Below, in pieces: positions 34,484-46,688 of a stretch of 64,000 bases of DNA. The translations under genes and the position numbers were made by a program. This DNA is from Salisapilia sapeloensis (taxonomy: Eukaryota; Oomycota; Peronosporomycetes; Peronosporales; Salisapiliaceae): positions 1 through 64,000 of the forward strand of contig JAADVB010000007.1 of NCBI GenBank assembly GCA_023334545.1, in the 5' to 3' direction. Position 1 is the stretch's first letter, and every line of letters begins with the position of its first letter. The notes under the pieces were generated by a model. The model saw nothing but the letters and a program-made list of their open reading frames with translations, ran no database searches and was not told the DNA's origin.

Positions 34484-35664
34484 ATGAGCTCCGACCAAGT
34501 GTAAGTACCCCAGTCTATCTAGAATCAGCCATATCAAAGGCTCCTTTCAAAGGATATGTAGCATACAGTCAAAGCTCTTATCATGGCTATAATAAAGCAC
34601 ATACTCATCGTTCTCTTCCACTATTATAGAGACACTCGTGCAAACGCACCAAGTTCAGGGAATAAAGAAGCTTGTTCACGATGGTATTACAACTCATCAT
34701 TCATCAAAGTACTCCATTATACTCACGTATTGCTATTCACAGTACATTCCTGAACGAAGCTTCAGCAACGTCATGCGAAATGTGTGGGTACGTACGATAC
34801 GAAGCCCTCCATCTTACTCCCATTAACATCTCTTTCACTACTATAGAAAAGAATTTGCAGAACTACCACCAGTGCATGAGGTCTTTGACAATGGCTCGTG
34901 GCAATGTGGCGCCTGGTACGTCTCTTCATCTTTCCTCTCCAAGCGTCTAAACTAATCATCTACGCAGCACGATGCTGAATCAAAAGACATCTAGATCCTG
35001 TGAAGCCTGTGAAACGAAATTCACTGCGCCACTGCCAGTTTCCACCCGCATTTTTTGTGAAAACTGTGGCTTTCTCAATGAATCGAATGACAAACCAGAC
35101 CAGTGCTGCACCAGTTGTGCGAAACCTTTGCGCTCTCGACTCGCGCACCTGACCTCCGACATTCGCGGAAGCACGAACGACGCAGTTCGGGACTTTGGCA
35201 TGAACATCAACGTCAAGTGTCCAGGCTGCCATGCCTTGTGCTCCGTCCCGCCAGCCACATCCTGTCTTCGCTGTGGCCAGTGCCAAACGTACTTTGCCTC
35301 TCCATCCGTCGGAGAGCTGACGAACTTCCACTTTTCTAAGCTCGCATCGTCCGTCCGAGGGTTATTCCAATCCAAAAAAGAAGCTCCAGCGTCCGAAGCT
35401 CCAGTCGGACGTTTGATCGCCATGGGTGAAAAGGTCGCTGCGATCGAAAAGCAAAAGGAGGTGAAGAGTTGGTTGGATGAACGAAAGAGGGAGCCGAGTC
35501 AGACGTCCAAGGAGTCGAACTTTGTTCATTTACCAAAGGAACAACGGATGGCGAAAAGTGAAGGTCGGAAGAGTTCACCGAAACCCACTGGTCGAGCGAG
35601 TATGAGTGATGCTGATCACCATGAAGAACTCATACCTGTTGAAGGAGACCTTGTCGAACTTTAA
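34484..35664 (+). CDS. Protein with RanBP2-type zinc fingers
   Basis: Five exons: 34484-34500, 34630-34683, 34743-34787, 34847-34915, 34968-35664; 293 aa. Finger 1: ACSRCTFLNEASATSCEMCG. Finger 2: WQCGACTMLNQKTSRSCEAC. Finger 3 is less typical: FCENCGFLNESNDKPDQCCT followed by SC. A zinc-ribbon-like CPGCHALCSVPPATSCLRC-GQC follows. The C-terminal third is Lys/Glu/Ser-rich. These fingers bind ubiquitin, Ran or single-stranded RNA in other families; the conserved C-T-x-L-N pattern is present, but the ligand cannot be decided. All four introns interrupt codons after the second base, and two of them cut the same cysteine of fingers 1 and 2. It converges with the CID gene, 43 bp apart. Confidence 0.85.
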
Positions 35665-35707
35665 TCTTTTATCACTATTGAAAACGAAATCACGTGTTTT
35701 GTTTGTT

Positions 35708-37160
35708 TTACCATCGATTCGAGTACCCTCGATACGACGGCGGCGGATCTCGGTCTCGTGGGGAATCCCATCGTCGAGACCTCTCGTCGTACCCATTGAA
35801 ACTACCTCGTCGGTCGCCAAAGCTCTGCGAATGCTCCAGTCGTGGACGCTTCGGAGCGTATCCGTCCTGCGAATCCACGTCGTCGTACCTTGGTGGCGGG
35901 TTGTACGAAGTGCTGAATGAGTGGTGTCGCCTGAAGGGTGGAGGCGGCGGACGATTCGTCTGCATCGGACGCTGGGGAGGACGTGGCGGATAGTTGTACG
36001 TATCACCTGGAGACGAGTACGATCGAGAAGCCGTCGGCGTACTCGTACTCCTCAACCTCTCTCGTTCCTCTGTTTTTCGCTGTTGCTCCAGCGTTTCTGC
36101 TTCATCACATAAGACATAAACTCGTTCCAACTCTTTCTCTTGGTGTACTAGTTCCTGCAGATTCTTCGCATAAACTTTATCATCATTGAAAAACGAGAAA
36201 GACGAAAGTGATCTTAAATGCGTCAAGAGGGTCGATCGAGACTCCATCTGTCGCTCTAACTGGTCTCGATATTGCTGCACGTGCTCTTGACTATTGTCCA
36301 CGTCTAAATCAAACACGGCCGGGTCGAGAGCTTCCCAATCCATCGACGTTTGATTCGAATCGGACGCTTGATGGAAGTTCGTCAGTCGAGATTCGAGCTG
36401 GAACATTCGATCGCTCAGGAGATCTGTATTGATCGTAGCGTTCACGAGCTGCTGCATGAGCTTAGAGGTCGTGGAGGTGATGCTGGATTCTTCCAAGATC
36501 GGCATGTTCTCCAAAGCACGCTCCGTGGCTTCTGCCGAGGACAATTCCGCCACGAGCTTTTCTTCCTTGGACTCTTTTGGCTTCATTTCCACATCCTGAT
36601 TGTCAGCTACTGGATTCCTATCAAGTATGGTGAGTACTTGACATAGATATATGCACACAAAAGACGTACTCTTGTGGCTTGTGACCGGACGCGATGGCTT
36701 GGAGAGCCGAGAGGAGCGTCGAGTCGACAATCTTACGCTCCTTCCAGATACCCACGACTTTCATTAGACAACGCTTGACACGCTCGTCAGCGTGCTCCAT
36801 GATGTAGTTCGAGACAGGTTCGAGCTTTGGTTCCCATGCTTTTGGAATGTGGCTACCATACCGCCGACTCCCGACCTTTTCAATCGACATTGTTAGGCAT
36901 CGTACAAGTATACATAACTATAATGAATCTACCTGCATCGTTTCATTCGCAATGTACAGAGCAGCCATTTGCTGCGTACCACTGGACGTGGCGCGAATGT
37001 GATTCTCCCAGACTTGGACAATGTCGTTCATGTTCGACCGACGGTCGAGTATCCACATCGCAACTGCCTGGATGTCTTGCTGTGTGATCTGAGCTTTATG
37101 TAGACGTCTAGTAAGGCTCTCCTCTGCATACATCGGCTCCTGATCACCCTCGGAAGACAT
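35708..37160 (-). CDS. CID-domain protein (RPRD1/Rtt103-like), RNA polymerase II CTD binding
   Basis: Three exons: 36933-37160, 36670-36875, 35708-36617; introns 57 and 52 nt; 447 aa. Residues 10-145 form a CTD-interacting domain: RRLHKAQITQQDIQAVAMWI, NDIVQVWENHIRATSSGTQQ, AALYIANETMQ, and ADERVKRCLMKVVGIWKERK. A coiled-coil stretch follows (EHVQQYRDQLERQMESRSTL), then a Pro/Arg/Tyr-rich low-complexity tail ending YRGYSNRW. CID proteins of this group bind phosphorylated polymerase II tails and act in termination and dephosphorylation; that is from the family. Its ATG overlaps the ATG of the divergent methyltransferase gene. Confidence 0.88.
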
Positions 37161-37850
37161 GTCGACTCGCGGCCTCTTCGATCAATTGATTCAAACGATT
37201 GTTTCGAGACTACTGGAGCAAATTCACTTGACTTTTGTATACTCAAAAGCAAGAAGCTCAGCATCTCATGTTGGCACCACGGAAGACACTGCACTCAACG
37301 CCTATACCAGTGTTCGAAAAGGCATTGGACATCGTAGGTGCAAGGGAAGAGGATGTGCTGTATGATATTGGGTGTGGAGATGGGAGACTTGTCGTTGCAG
37401 CAGCAGAGTTGTATGGTGTCAAGAGCATTGGTGTCGAAATTGATAGAAAAAGGATCGAAGAAGGCAAGACACGAGCGAGAGAGGCAAATGTCGAGCATTT
37501 AGTTGAGTTTAGACAGGAGAATGGACTCGAAGTAGATCTACAGGATGCAACGATTATCTTTCTATTTCTTATTGAAAGAGGATTGAGGTACGTCCTCTTG
37601 GTAGATACATGAGCGATCGAGGTGGATTTATATATGAAATGGTAGGCTTATGAAACCTCGGCTGAGCGCTTTCAAGACACCGTGTCGTGTCATCACGTAC
37701 TTGTATGCGATTCCAGGTCTCGAGTACGCTGAAAAGCACTTCGTGTCGACTACCAAGCAGATTAATACCCAGGCGGGAGGTGGAAAAGAAGATGTGCAGT
37801 TTCCTATTTACATCTACCACTTCCCAATCCACTCATCAGGAGATGCATAG
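37159..37850 (+). CDS. FAM173/ATPSCKMT-like lysine methyltransferase
   Basis: Exons 37159-37200, 37250-37587, 37646-37850; introns 49 and 58 nt; 194 aa. The core shows LAPRKTLHSTPIPVFEKALD, the SAM-binding motif I VLYDIGCGDGRLVVAAAELY, and IGVEIDRKRIEEG, then ATIIFLFLIERGL. This is the pattern of the FAM173 family, mitochondrial methyltransferases for lysines of the ADP/ATP carrier or ATP synthase c-subunit. The 5' exon depends on the weak donor GTTTCG. If that is wrong, translation would begin at ATG 37268 and lose 17 residues. Confidence 0.78.
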
Positions 37851-37893
37851 CTACTCACGCGACAGGTCATCGCAAACTTGGCTAGTAATAAAG

Positions 37894-40178
37894 TTATTTC
37901 GGCTCGACCAAGTGGTGCTTGAACCGCGTTGCACCCTTTAGCTGTGGTAGTGTGTACGATCCGCTCCGTGGACTGAGCGAGCCACCTGCATCGGCAGTTG
38001 TTAGTCGACAAGAACCACTTGAAAAAGTATCACGAGATAACGCATCGAAGCTTTTCCGCCTAAGATCAGATACAGACACATCAAACTCGCTATTACCACC
38101 AGTTTCAATTAGCCTCATGGCATCTGGAGGTGGAGCAGGCATCGATATGCTCAACCTTAGACTATCCTCAAGTTGTGACTCCTTCAATGCCGGCGTTTCA
38201 CCGGATAATGAACTATCAGCCGATACTTGTTCATCCATTGGCGGTGGCAAGCCGACTTGATTTGCCGAAAGAGCCTGATCACACTCACTCCTAATACACA
38301 CTGGTTGCATATTAGGCTCTGATTGTATGGCGTTCTGTATATCGTCTCCTTTTCCATTCATCGGTGGTATCGACATGGGTGCTAATTGTTTTCGTCCAGT
38401 TAAATTACCTGCTTCCTGCGACCTCGGACTGGTAGGGGGCAAGCGTGCAGATGCAGGTTCATTACTCCAATGCTGGAGCGTCTCCAGACTAAGCTGCAAC
38501 CTTCTTCTTGGTCGCCACTCGTCAACTAGAGTTGCGATGTATTCCGCACACTTCGTGATCGTATCGTACGGAAACGTGCTATTCAGCTGGAAGATGGCCA
38601 TCGCTAATCGAGCACAGAGTGCATCCTTCATGCCAAAGTGGTCACTTGGAGACAAGTCCACTTCATTATGTTTATACTTGTTCAAACGTAGTTGCAAGCG
38701 CCGGATGCAGTTCAAGAGACGATCGAGCGTCTTGATAATACAGTTAGGAAGTGTGTTCAACACTCGGAAACGTTCGTCTATCAATTGCGTCGTAACACCT
38801 TCGGACACTGGTCCAGGTAAAGTAGAAGCAACTTTAATGTCTAATAGCGGCTCTCTCAGATGTTCCAACCAAGTCAACAAGAGGGCAGCATAGTAGTTGG
38901 TGTTTGGACATTTCGTAGTTGCTACCTGCCAATTCCATGGGCCTAGATTAAAAGCCACTTTAGCTGGAAACAAATCATTCTGACTGATGCAACCTTCTCC
39001 ACGATTGCTTCGACTGTTTATAAGCGTCGATGGACGATAAGCGTTTGTATCCTGGGTATCTCGTGAGAGGTAGATACCGTAGACAGTAGTCAAATGCGCC
39101 TGGATTACGCCCCGACGATCAGCGCCGACCATGTTGTCCGAACCAGACGAAAGCGGTACATGTTCGACTAATGTCTGGATGATTTCATAAGAATTATCGT
39201 GACTTGCATCCTCCACTTGTTGACACAGAAACTCTAGCACTGCTGGCAGTCCTCCACGTGGACCAACCATCTCCTCTCCATGCATCACTCGGGTTTGGAG
39301 TTCAGTCAATTCGATAGCAGTGAATGGCTCGTGAATAAACGGTAATGCGAAGACGACGTGAGCGACGCTGATGTACTCGTGAAACTCACGAACGAACTTG
39401 GCTTGAGCGGACGTTTGGATAGAACCAGGACGGTCTCTCCGTACAATGTAAATAGCTCGATCGGGACTTATGCGATGGAGGAAAACGAGAGCGCATGCAA
39501 TCGCAAGACCTGTTCGACCATACCCAGCGTGACAGTGCACTGCAATCTATTTCCACGTCAAACAGTGAGCTTCTTTACGTCTGAAGTGATAGTAGGATGT
39601 AAATACCTTGCTATGTCCATCTTCTAAAACAGATACCATTACTTTGACGATGTCTGCCATCAGTTTCAGTGACGGTGTAGTCATGTCTTCCCATCCAAAA
39701 TTGTAGAAACCAACTAGAGTTTCATGTGTGGGATGAGTTGAATAAGAATACATGATCTAATAGATACAATTTACTTTTTTCTGCCATGAGATCTTTCTCT
39801 GGATCGTATGGGAAGCCACTGGGAAGCAATGGATCGCCGCAATACGGGTGTTCACCTGGGAGTGTCAAGTTAAATACTGCCGCTATCTTCAACCTGCCAT
39901 CGAGTCCATTAGTTGGTATGGTAATGAAGAAGTATAATTATCTGCATGTACTTGTGGAATTGGTCGGCGATTTTGTACGCCTTCATGAGTCGTGAAGATG
40001 GACGCATCATGCCTAGCAACCGGTCTGTTACGAAGTCAGCGTGAAGACCTTTAATAGGGGAATCTGTCTTGGCGATGGCAGCGCTCTCACTACACCTCTT
40101 GCATTTGGCTCCCCCACATAGGCGGCACTTGACTGTCAGCAGCTTGTCCCATTCCCGAGGTTTAACAGGGGAGCCCAT
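37894..40178 (-). CDS. PTPDC1-like dual-specificity protein phosphatase
   Basis: Four exons: 39952-40178, 39775-39893, 39607-39713, 37894-39546; introns 58-61 nt; 701 aa. The N-terminal half matches PTPDC1: FVTDRLLGMMRPSSRLMKAY, AAVFNLTLPGEHPYCGDPLL, IGFYNFGWEDMTTPSLKLMA, then the catalytic signature HCHAGYGRTG with Cys and Arg intact, and RRDRPGSIQTSAQ. The C-terminal 350 residues are helical then Ser/Pro-rich and not recognised. PTPDC1 is tied to centrosome and cilium length control in animals. A splice-like TTCTAG just before the ATG leaves room for an upstream exon. Divergent from the coiled-coil gene. Confidence 0.85.
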
Positions 40179-40299
40179 CCTAGAAGTGATGGTAAGGCGG
40201 TCGCAGGCAAGTCTACCGACGTATCCGTTTCATAGCCATCATGTTCTTGGATTTCTATATTTAAATGATGTAAGTTGTGAGCTACTTGAGCAAGTGACA

Positions 40300-43200
40300 A
40301 TGAAATCCAGTGATGGAGGTCGATCTGTTCCACCTTCAGCACGCCATGATGCATCCCCCTTAACATCATCGCAATCGAAGAAACTTGTGCGTAAGGCGTC
40401 GAGTGGAAAAGGTAGTGGTATGGACTCGACTAACAGAGACAATGGCGCTCGAAAGAATGCAACGCCACCAAGTTTCCTTCCAAATGATGCCTACTACTCC
40501 ATGCATACACAGCAGACTCCGAACAGCTATCAGCATCCAACACTTATGCGAATGCCATCATTTGCTTACCCATCGCCATCGACACCAGTGTTTCCTGTTG
40601 TTGGCACACCACAACTGCTTCAACCAGCAATTGATGCACCGGTTGATGACTCTGGATCACTTTTACAAAGTCTGGAGAAGAAAGACCAAATGATCTCTCA
40701 ACTCGGCACAGTCCTAGCTCAAATGCAACAGGATACACAAGGTACGGCCCACGTTTGGAAGGAAAAGTTGCAAGAGGTAGCAAATTTAAAGCAGCAGCTT
40801 AATTTGTTGGCACAAGAGTTGGAAGCTACTAACGTTCAAAAGCAAGAGCTGACGACGCAATTGAATGAATTTAATCAAGTGATGAATGCACAAAAGGAAG
40901 AAAGTGAAAAGACAAAGGAGAAGCACTTGGAAGAGTTGAAGATACTGAACGAGGAAATTGGCAAGCAGCAGAACGAAGCTAGTCAACTGGAAAGCAAGTA
41001 TAGGAAAGAGTTGGAAACGATGGCTGATGAATTGAATAGCACCAAACAAAGCGCTGCATCAAGTATGGAAAGTCTCATGGCGTATAAAGAGGAGATTTCT
41101 ACCCTTCACCAGAAACTCGACGAGTGTAATCGAGAAAAGAATGATGCAGCAGTCGCTGCAAAGGAGATGGCTCAGGCCTTTGAAGTCCATAAGCAAGGTA
41201 TGGAGAGAGAGAAACATGAATTGGGACAGCATCTATGGAATGCAACCAAAGAATTAGAGTCAAGTAAAGGACGAGAACAAGAGATGACACAAAAATATGA
41301 GGAGTTTGTCAAAGAGTACGAGAAAGCTCGTGTCGTTTGGAGCCAGGATTTTGAAGCGATAAAAGCGGAGCGCATTGAACTCATGAATGTTCAGCAGAAC
41401 CTAGAGAGAACAATCGAGGGACTGAAAGAGCAGGTTGATATTGAAAAGAAGCAGAAGGAGGAACTAAACGGCTACATTGGGTCCGAGTTACAAAAATTAG
41501 AGGTAGCAAAAAAGGGGGAAGAGAGTAGCAAAGCACAGGTAGCAGCATTGAGTGACGAGGCACAACATTGGAAAGAGACGGCTATGAGTACGGAAAAGCG
41601 TTTGGAGGAATCACATCAACAGATGGGTAAATTGGAGAAGGAATTGTCAGAGGTACGAGATCGTCTAGAACAAGCTGAAAAGGAAAGATTGGATCTTGAA
41701 CAGAATAATTCGGAGCGTTCTTCTATTGTGCAAGAGCTAAATGATAAATTGAGAGAGACCATGGCTGAAAATGAAGAAGCTAGTAGTAATCTGGAAAAAT
41801 TATCCTCTCGATGGGAACAGCATGAGCAAGCGATTGATACATGCTTGGAGCTACTGTTCTCATCTTCTGACAAAAACGAATTAGTGAATATGAGAGCGGA
41901 AGCTTTCCCCACGGCTATTATCGATGCTGTCGCAACATCTGTGGACATTGAAAGAGCGATGGAGCAACTGAAAATGGATTTGCTTGAGGTGAAACAATTG
42001 AGAGATTCTGAGAAAGACAAATATCAGGCAACAGAGCGGACACTAGTTGATCGCATCAATACGCTTAACGAAGAACTTTCTTCGACAAAGGAAGATGCTG
42101 TGACGCTGACAAAGGAACTAAAAGAGCTTCATAACGCATCTGGCGGTCAGGAAGCTGCATTGTCATCACAAGTAGAGAAGCTTTCGAATGAAATACAGCA
42201 AGCTCATGCAGATTATTCACAAAAGTTGACCCAACTTCAGAAAGCGCTCGAGTCACAACGCAATCGAAATACTAAATTGGAAGAGGACAAAAAGGAACTG
42301 CTGAAAGAAGCAGAAGATTTGAATACGTCTATCGAGAAGTTGTATGCTGCGGATAAGCAGAAGCAGTTGGAGTTGGATCAGGTGCGAGATGTGTGGAAAG
42401 AGATACAAGTGCAGCATAACGATTTAAAAGAACAGTATGAAGATTTGCAGACAACATCTTCATCTTCTATAGATGCATTGAACCAACGTTTGTCGGAGCT
42501 TCAGGAATCCAAGCAAGCGCTAGAACACTTCCGTTCGGATGCAGAAACAGAGATGAAGAAGCTGGCACAGGCGTTGGATGTGGCACAGGGAGAAATTCAA
42601 GATCTATCGAGTGAGCACACGAAAGCTTCGGAGCAATGGAAGAGCAAGGAAGAAGAGTATGTGGAAACGATTACAGAGAAGAAGGATCGACTGGAGGAAA
42701 TGATGGGTATGCTAACACAGCTTCGGTCCCGAGGTGAGTACTTGGAAAAATCTCGAGAGGAGGATACGAAGAGTGCTCAGCAATCGATGGAGCGCATGCA
42801 ACAGCAACTTCGAGAGCTGGAGGATGAGAAAGCGAAGCTAGAGCATGCTTATCTATCGTTGAAGAAAGAGCATGAAAGTATGTCACGAGAGATATTTGCA
42901 GAGAAAGAGAACGTGACGCAGCTACAGCAATCTCGAGCAGAGCTGGAGGAAGCAAACGAAACATTGACGCAAGACACTCAGCGCCTACAGAGCGACTTAG
43001 AGCGAACGCTACGGACGAAATCAACGATTCAGTTGGAATTAAATCGTTGTCAGGATGATTATGCAGACATACAGAGACAACTCGAGGTCGCTCGTCGCGA
43101 CGCACGATTGATTGAATCCCAGAAGGAAGATGAACTCGAGAAAGCACGCTCGGAAATGGAGGAAGCTCAAGCTGAAGTGACAGACCTTACGTCTCAAGTA

Positions 43201-44795
43201 GAAAGTCTTCAAACCAAGATGGCCTCGATTCAAAGTGCTGCAAACGCAACCATAAATGATCTTATGACTGAATTACAGAATGCACAAGATACGCTTACGT
43301 ATGAAAAGTCTCGTAGTCAGAAGGATGCGGAACAGTGGAGAGCACAAGTATCTCAATTACAAGAGCAGTTATTTGTGAAAGAAAGGGAAGGGAAAGAGAT
43401 GGAGCTTGCGATGAAGCAGACTCAGCAGCAGACAGGAGACACTGCTGAGCAGTTAAATTTACAACTAAGCCGTACCAAAGCTACGTTAGATACTAAGAAG
43501 CAAGAGGTGGAACGATTGACACAGGAATTGGAACACAAGACTACCAAGTTGAGCGAATATGAGCGTAAGTTTGCTCCTCTACAAGCGACCAAAGATCAGT
43601 TACAGGCGAAGCAAATAGAGTTAAAACAAAACTTAGAGTCGAAAGTAAAAGAGCTTCGTGATTTAGATGAAAAGTGGAGTAAGGAGGTAAGTCGGATGAC
43701 AAAAGAGAAGAGGGATGTGGACATGCGGTATGCGGCACTCAAAGAAGAAATAGAGATGAATGGAGATAGGACTGGACACTTGAATAATGAAATCAAAAGT
43801 CTCAAGAGTGTGCTCGAAAGGACGAAGGGGGAGTTGTCGAAAGCAAACGCTGAGTTACGAGCAAGTCGACAGCAGACGGAGAGTGTACAAGCAGCAGCAA
43901 ATGAAACAATTAATGAATTGAATATAAAATTAAAGAAGAGTGAGAGTCAGTTGGAGACTGCTGTGGCACAGTTAGAAAACAAGCTAAAACTGGAGCAGGA
44001 TAGGAGAAGAGAAGCTGAAGTGCAAAAGCTCGAACTCCAAACGAAGGTGGCACCTGCCGAACCATCCACCATCTGCCACTCGATACCAGTCAGATCTGCA
44101 TCAACATCACAGTTAGAACAAGTCGGTCTTAATCTGCCGCAAGGAGACATCTCGTCACCTGTTGAAAAGGAGAGTGAAGAGTCTAGTGTAAGCTTGGACA
44201 AAAATACCCATGACCATTTTTCGGATGGACAGGAGATGCGTAATCCTGACGAATTTGGTAATGAAAAGGTATGGTCTAAATCGGACTTGGCAAATATGCC
44301 AATTGCGATGATCAAGGCACAGATTGGTCTCGAGATGTCGTCTACGCGTAAGAAATCTTCAAGTCGAAATGCAAAGCATCCGAACCCAGGAAAGAATAGT
44401 CCGATGCGAAAGCGAAGTTCAAGATCCAACAGTATCACTGAAAATGAGCAAGAGACGTCTCTAGATACAGTCAACGGGATTCCAAGACTTCCACTAGCCG
44501 ATGTTACCAGGTAAGACAAACTCCATATGTGTTTTTAATTACTCAATAACGAAATGTTGATCCTTTGGTTTGACGTAGTGATACATCGGGTCTAGCAATG
44601 AAAAGTGGCAGGTCTGCATCGCATCAAGGGCTTTCCACTACACCGTTCCTCTCGGGTGCATCAAGCAAATATCGATCATCACTGAATATGAATAATTCGG
44701 TAGAGAAGAAGCAGTACAAGAAGGCATCACAATCTCCTCAGACAAAGACAAAGAAAAGCGGAAACAATGCAGTCCTCCCTCGCATCATGCAATGA
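40300..44795 (+). CDS. Giant coiled-coil protein
   Basis: Exons 40300-44510 and 44579-44795 (68-nt intron), 1475 aa from ATG 40300 (MKSSDGGRSVPPSARHDASP). A Ser/Pro-rich head of about 110 residues is followed by roughly 1150 residues of nearly unbroken heptad repeats, rich in Glu, Lys, Gln and Leu, with weak internal similarity (ANATINDLMTELQNAQD against ANETINELNIKLKKSES). The tail is basic and Ser-rich. The open frame extends upstream to 40069, but that part overlaps the divergent phosphatase exon antisense and is not supported. It is like golgin, EEA1 or rootletin proteins; location is unknown. Confidence 0.85.
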
Positions 44796-44895
44796 CAGGT
44801 AGTATTAGAATCAATGATCGACATGACAACGTGGACGTAAAAGTGTCGCTTCTTTCCTTTTGCTTGTACCATGCCCACGATTGCTTTTGACTGCA

Positions 44896-46278
44896 TTAAG
44901 CATAGACTTTAGTCTTTCTCGTGAGTACCTGGCAAGTGGTGCCGACGCGTAGCTCGCCTTCCGTCTCTGTGATCATGTTCGATCCAAAGTAACACTCCTC
45001 TGCTTGACCATCAATAAAGCCCAGCACTTGTCCATTGCGTTCCGATCGAAGCGTACGACGTGGCTCTTGTCGCGCATGGCGGACCCCTTTATCTTGATCG
45101 ACGGTCGGGACGGTACAACGGCTGCATGGTTTCACATTCCGGAATGCAAAGTCGCCAATTTTCACACAGCTCCATTCCTCATCTGCGAATGGCGACGAAT
45201 ATGCCAAGACAATACTAGCATCGGATCATCAATAAACAAAGAGGACAGTAAAATGTAAAGATGGAAGCACTTTGGTCGGAATCGATTCATCGGGATCTTT
45301 TCTTCCAGGGACTCATTTAAACGATCGAGAGACGACTGCTGAGCAAGCAAGAAGGGGAATCCATCCGCAAAACCTACGATAGTCTTCATATATACTGCTA
45401 GCATAGTACAGAAATGGCACGACATACCGGTGGCATGTCCAGGAGCATATTTGGGCGCTGTCCATCGGTTATGCGAGTCTTTAACGCGCACGAGGCGAAC
45501 TTTGTCGAATTTATTCTGGAGGAATTGGTCCATCCAGTCTCCAGCTGCGTCTCCTTGGTCAATTGCAGGAAGAGTGTCCTTCCAGACACGAACCTCCATC
45601 TCTGGCACATCCTCACCTTCACGCACAATCGGAACATGCAGATCTTCCATTCCTTCTGCCGTTAGAACCAAAGCCTTTTACATTAGTTTAGCATCTACTG
45701 GAAGATAATAATAATATCCGTGACTACTTGTGGGTGGACGACGTCTGGAATAAGTTTCGGTCGAATGAGAGACATCTTGGGCAATCGACGCTGTGTCAGC
45801 ATTTGACCTTTGGACGTCACAAACATCCAAGATCGGTCATTCTGAATGCCCTTGCCTACGTAACCATGTCTATTACCTTTCGTCACGAAATCAAAGCAGA
45901 GAGCGAAAGCGTACGTGTAACTTGGGCAGTATCAAGACGGATGCCACCACACGACTTGATCGGATACACAAACAAATCTTGCACGGATGGTGCCATCACT
46001 TGGTTTTCGGAGACCCATTCGGACTGACCATCTCTTTGGACTTGATACTGCTTCGTATCGGCGTTAAAAGCAACGATGGTGGAGCTACGACCGTCTTGAA
46101 GGAGGGCTTGGCAGCCGTTCGGATACTTTTGACCACTATGTTCTGCTGCAATCTCAGCAGGTCGATCCACCTGTAATACACTGCCATTTGTCTTCTTATG
46201 GAGATACAGGTACGTTAAAACAAGAGCACCAGCAGTGCAAATGGTTGCGAGCGTAGAGATGACGCTGATATGTCCATC
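44896..46278 (-). CDS. MOSC-domain protein, mARC-like molybdenum enzyme (first exon not resolved)
   Basis: Exons 45915-46278, 45728-45876, 45428-45674, 45271-45373, 44896-45214; introns 38-56 nt; at least 393 aa. The first listed exon opens with a transmembrane segment (VISTLATICTAGALVLTYLY), then a linker, then DLFVYPIKSCGGIRLDTAQV, NDRSWMFVTSKGQMLTQRRL and PKMSLI of the MOSC N-terminal domain. Later exons give NRFRPNIVLAYSSPFADEEW and the molybdenum-binding cysteine in VKPCSRCTVPTVDQDKGVR. Such membrane-anchored proteins reduce N-hydroxylated compounds with cytochrome b5. The ATG exon lies upstream of 46278; a frame containing KYVDQVPIIGLLFGGENQ near 46380-46470 may belong to it. Confidence 0.82.
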
Positions 46279-46688
46279 CTTTCAAACAAGAACCATGAGT
46301 TTTCATTCAATCTAATTGAAAGCAAAAGAGATGAACCATGATAGACGTGATTTGCACAAGACAAGGGAAAGTTTAACGCTTTCTAGCAACTGATTCTCCC
46401 CACCAAAGAGTAGACCTATGATGGGAACTTGGTCGACGTATTTGGATAAGATATCAATATCACTAAACTCACATCCCTTTCTGACTAATGAAACGTATGT
46501 AGCATTGTATATAGTAAACAGATTTCGTTTATAATAACAAATATAGGGCGTAGAAAAATTAGAAATGACAGCACAAGGCCATTAAGCTCGGAGACAAGCA
46601 CCTGTTCGTCGCAGACCTGTCTCCTCTGCCTTCTACCGATCTTTATTCGCTTTCTCTTTCTCTGCATTTGCATATACATCCTACGACC

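Noticed and set aside
40069-40299. Upstream extension of the coiled-coil reading frame
   Set aside because: It overlaps the first exon of the divergent PTPDC1-like gene antisense, its peptide is not coiled-coil, and a good ATG with a coherent start follows at 40300.
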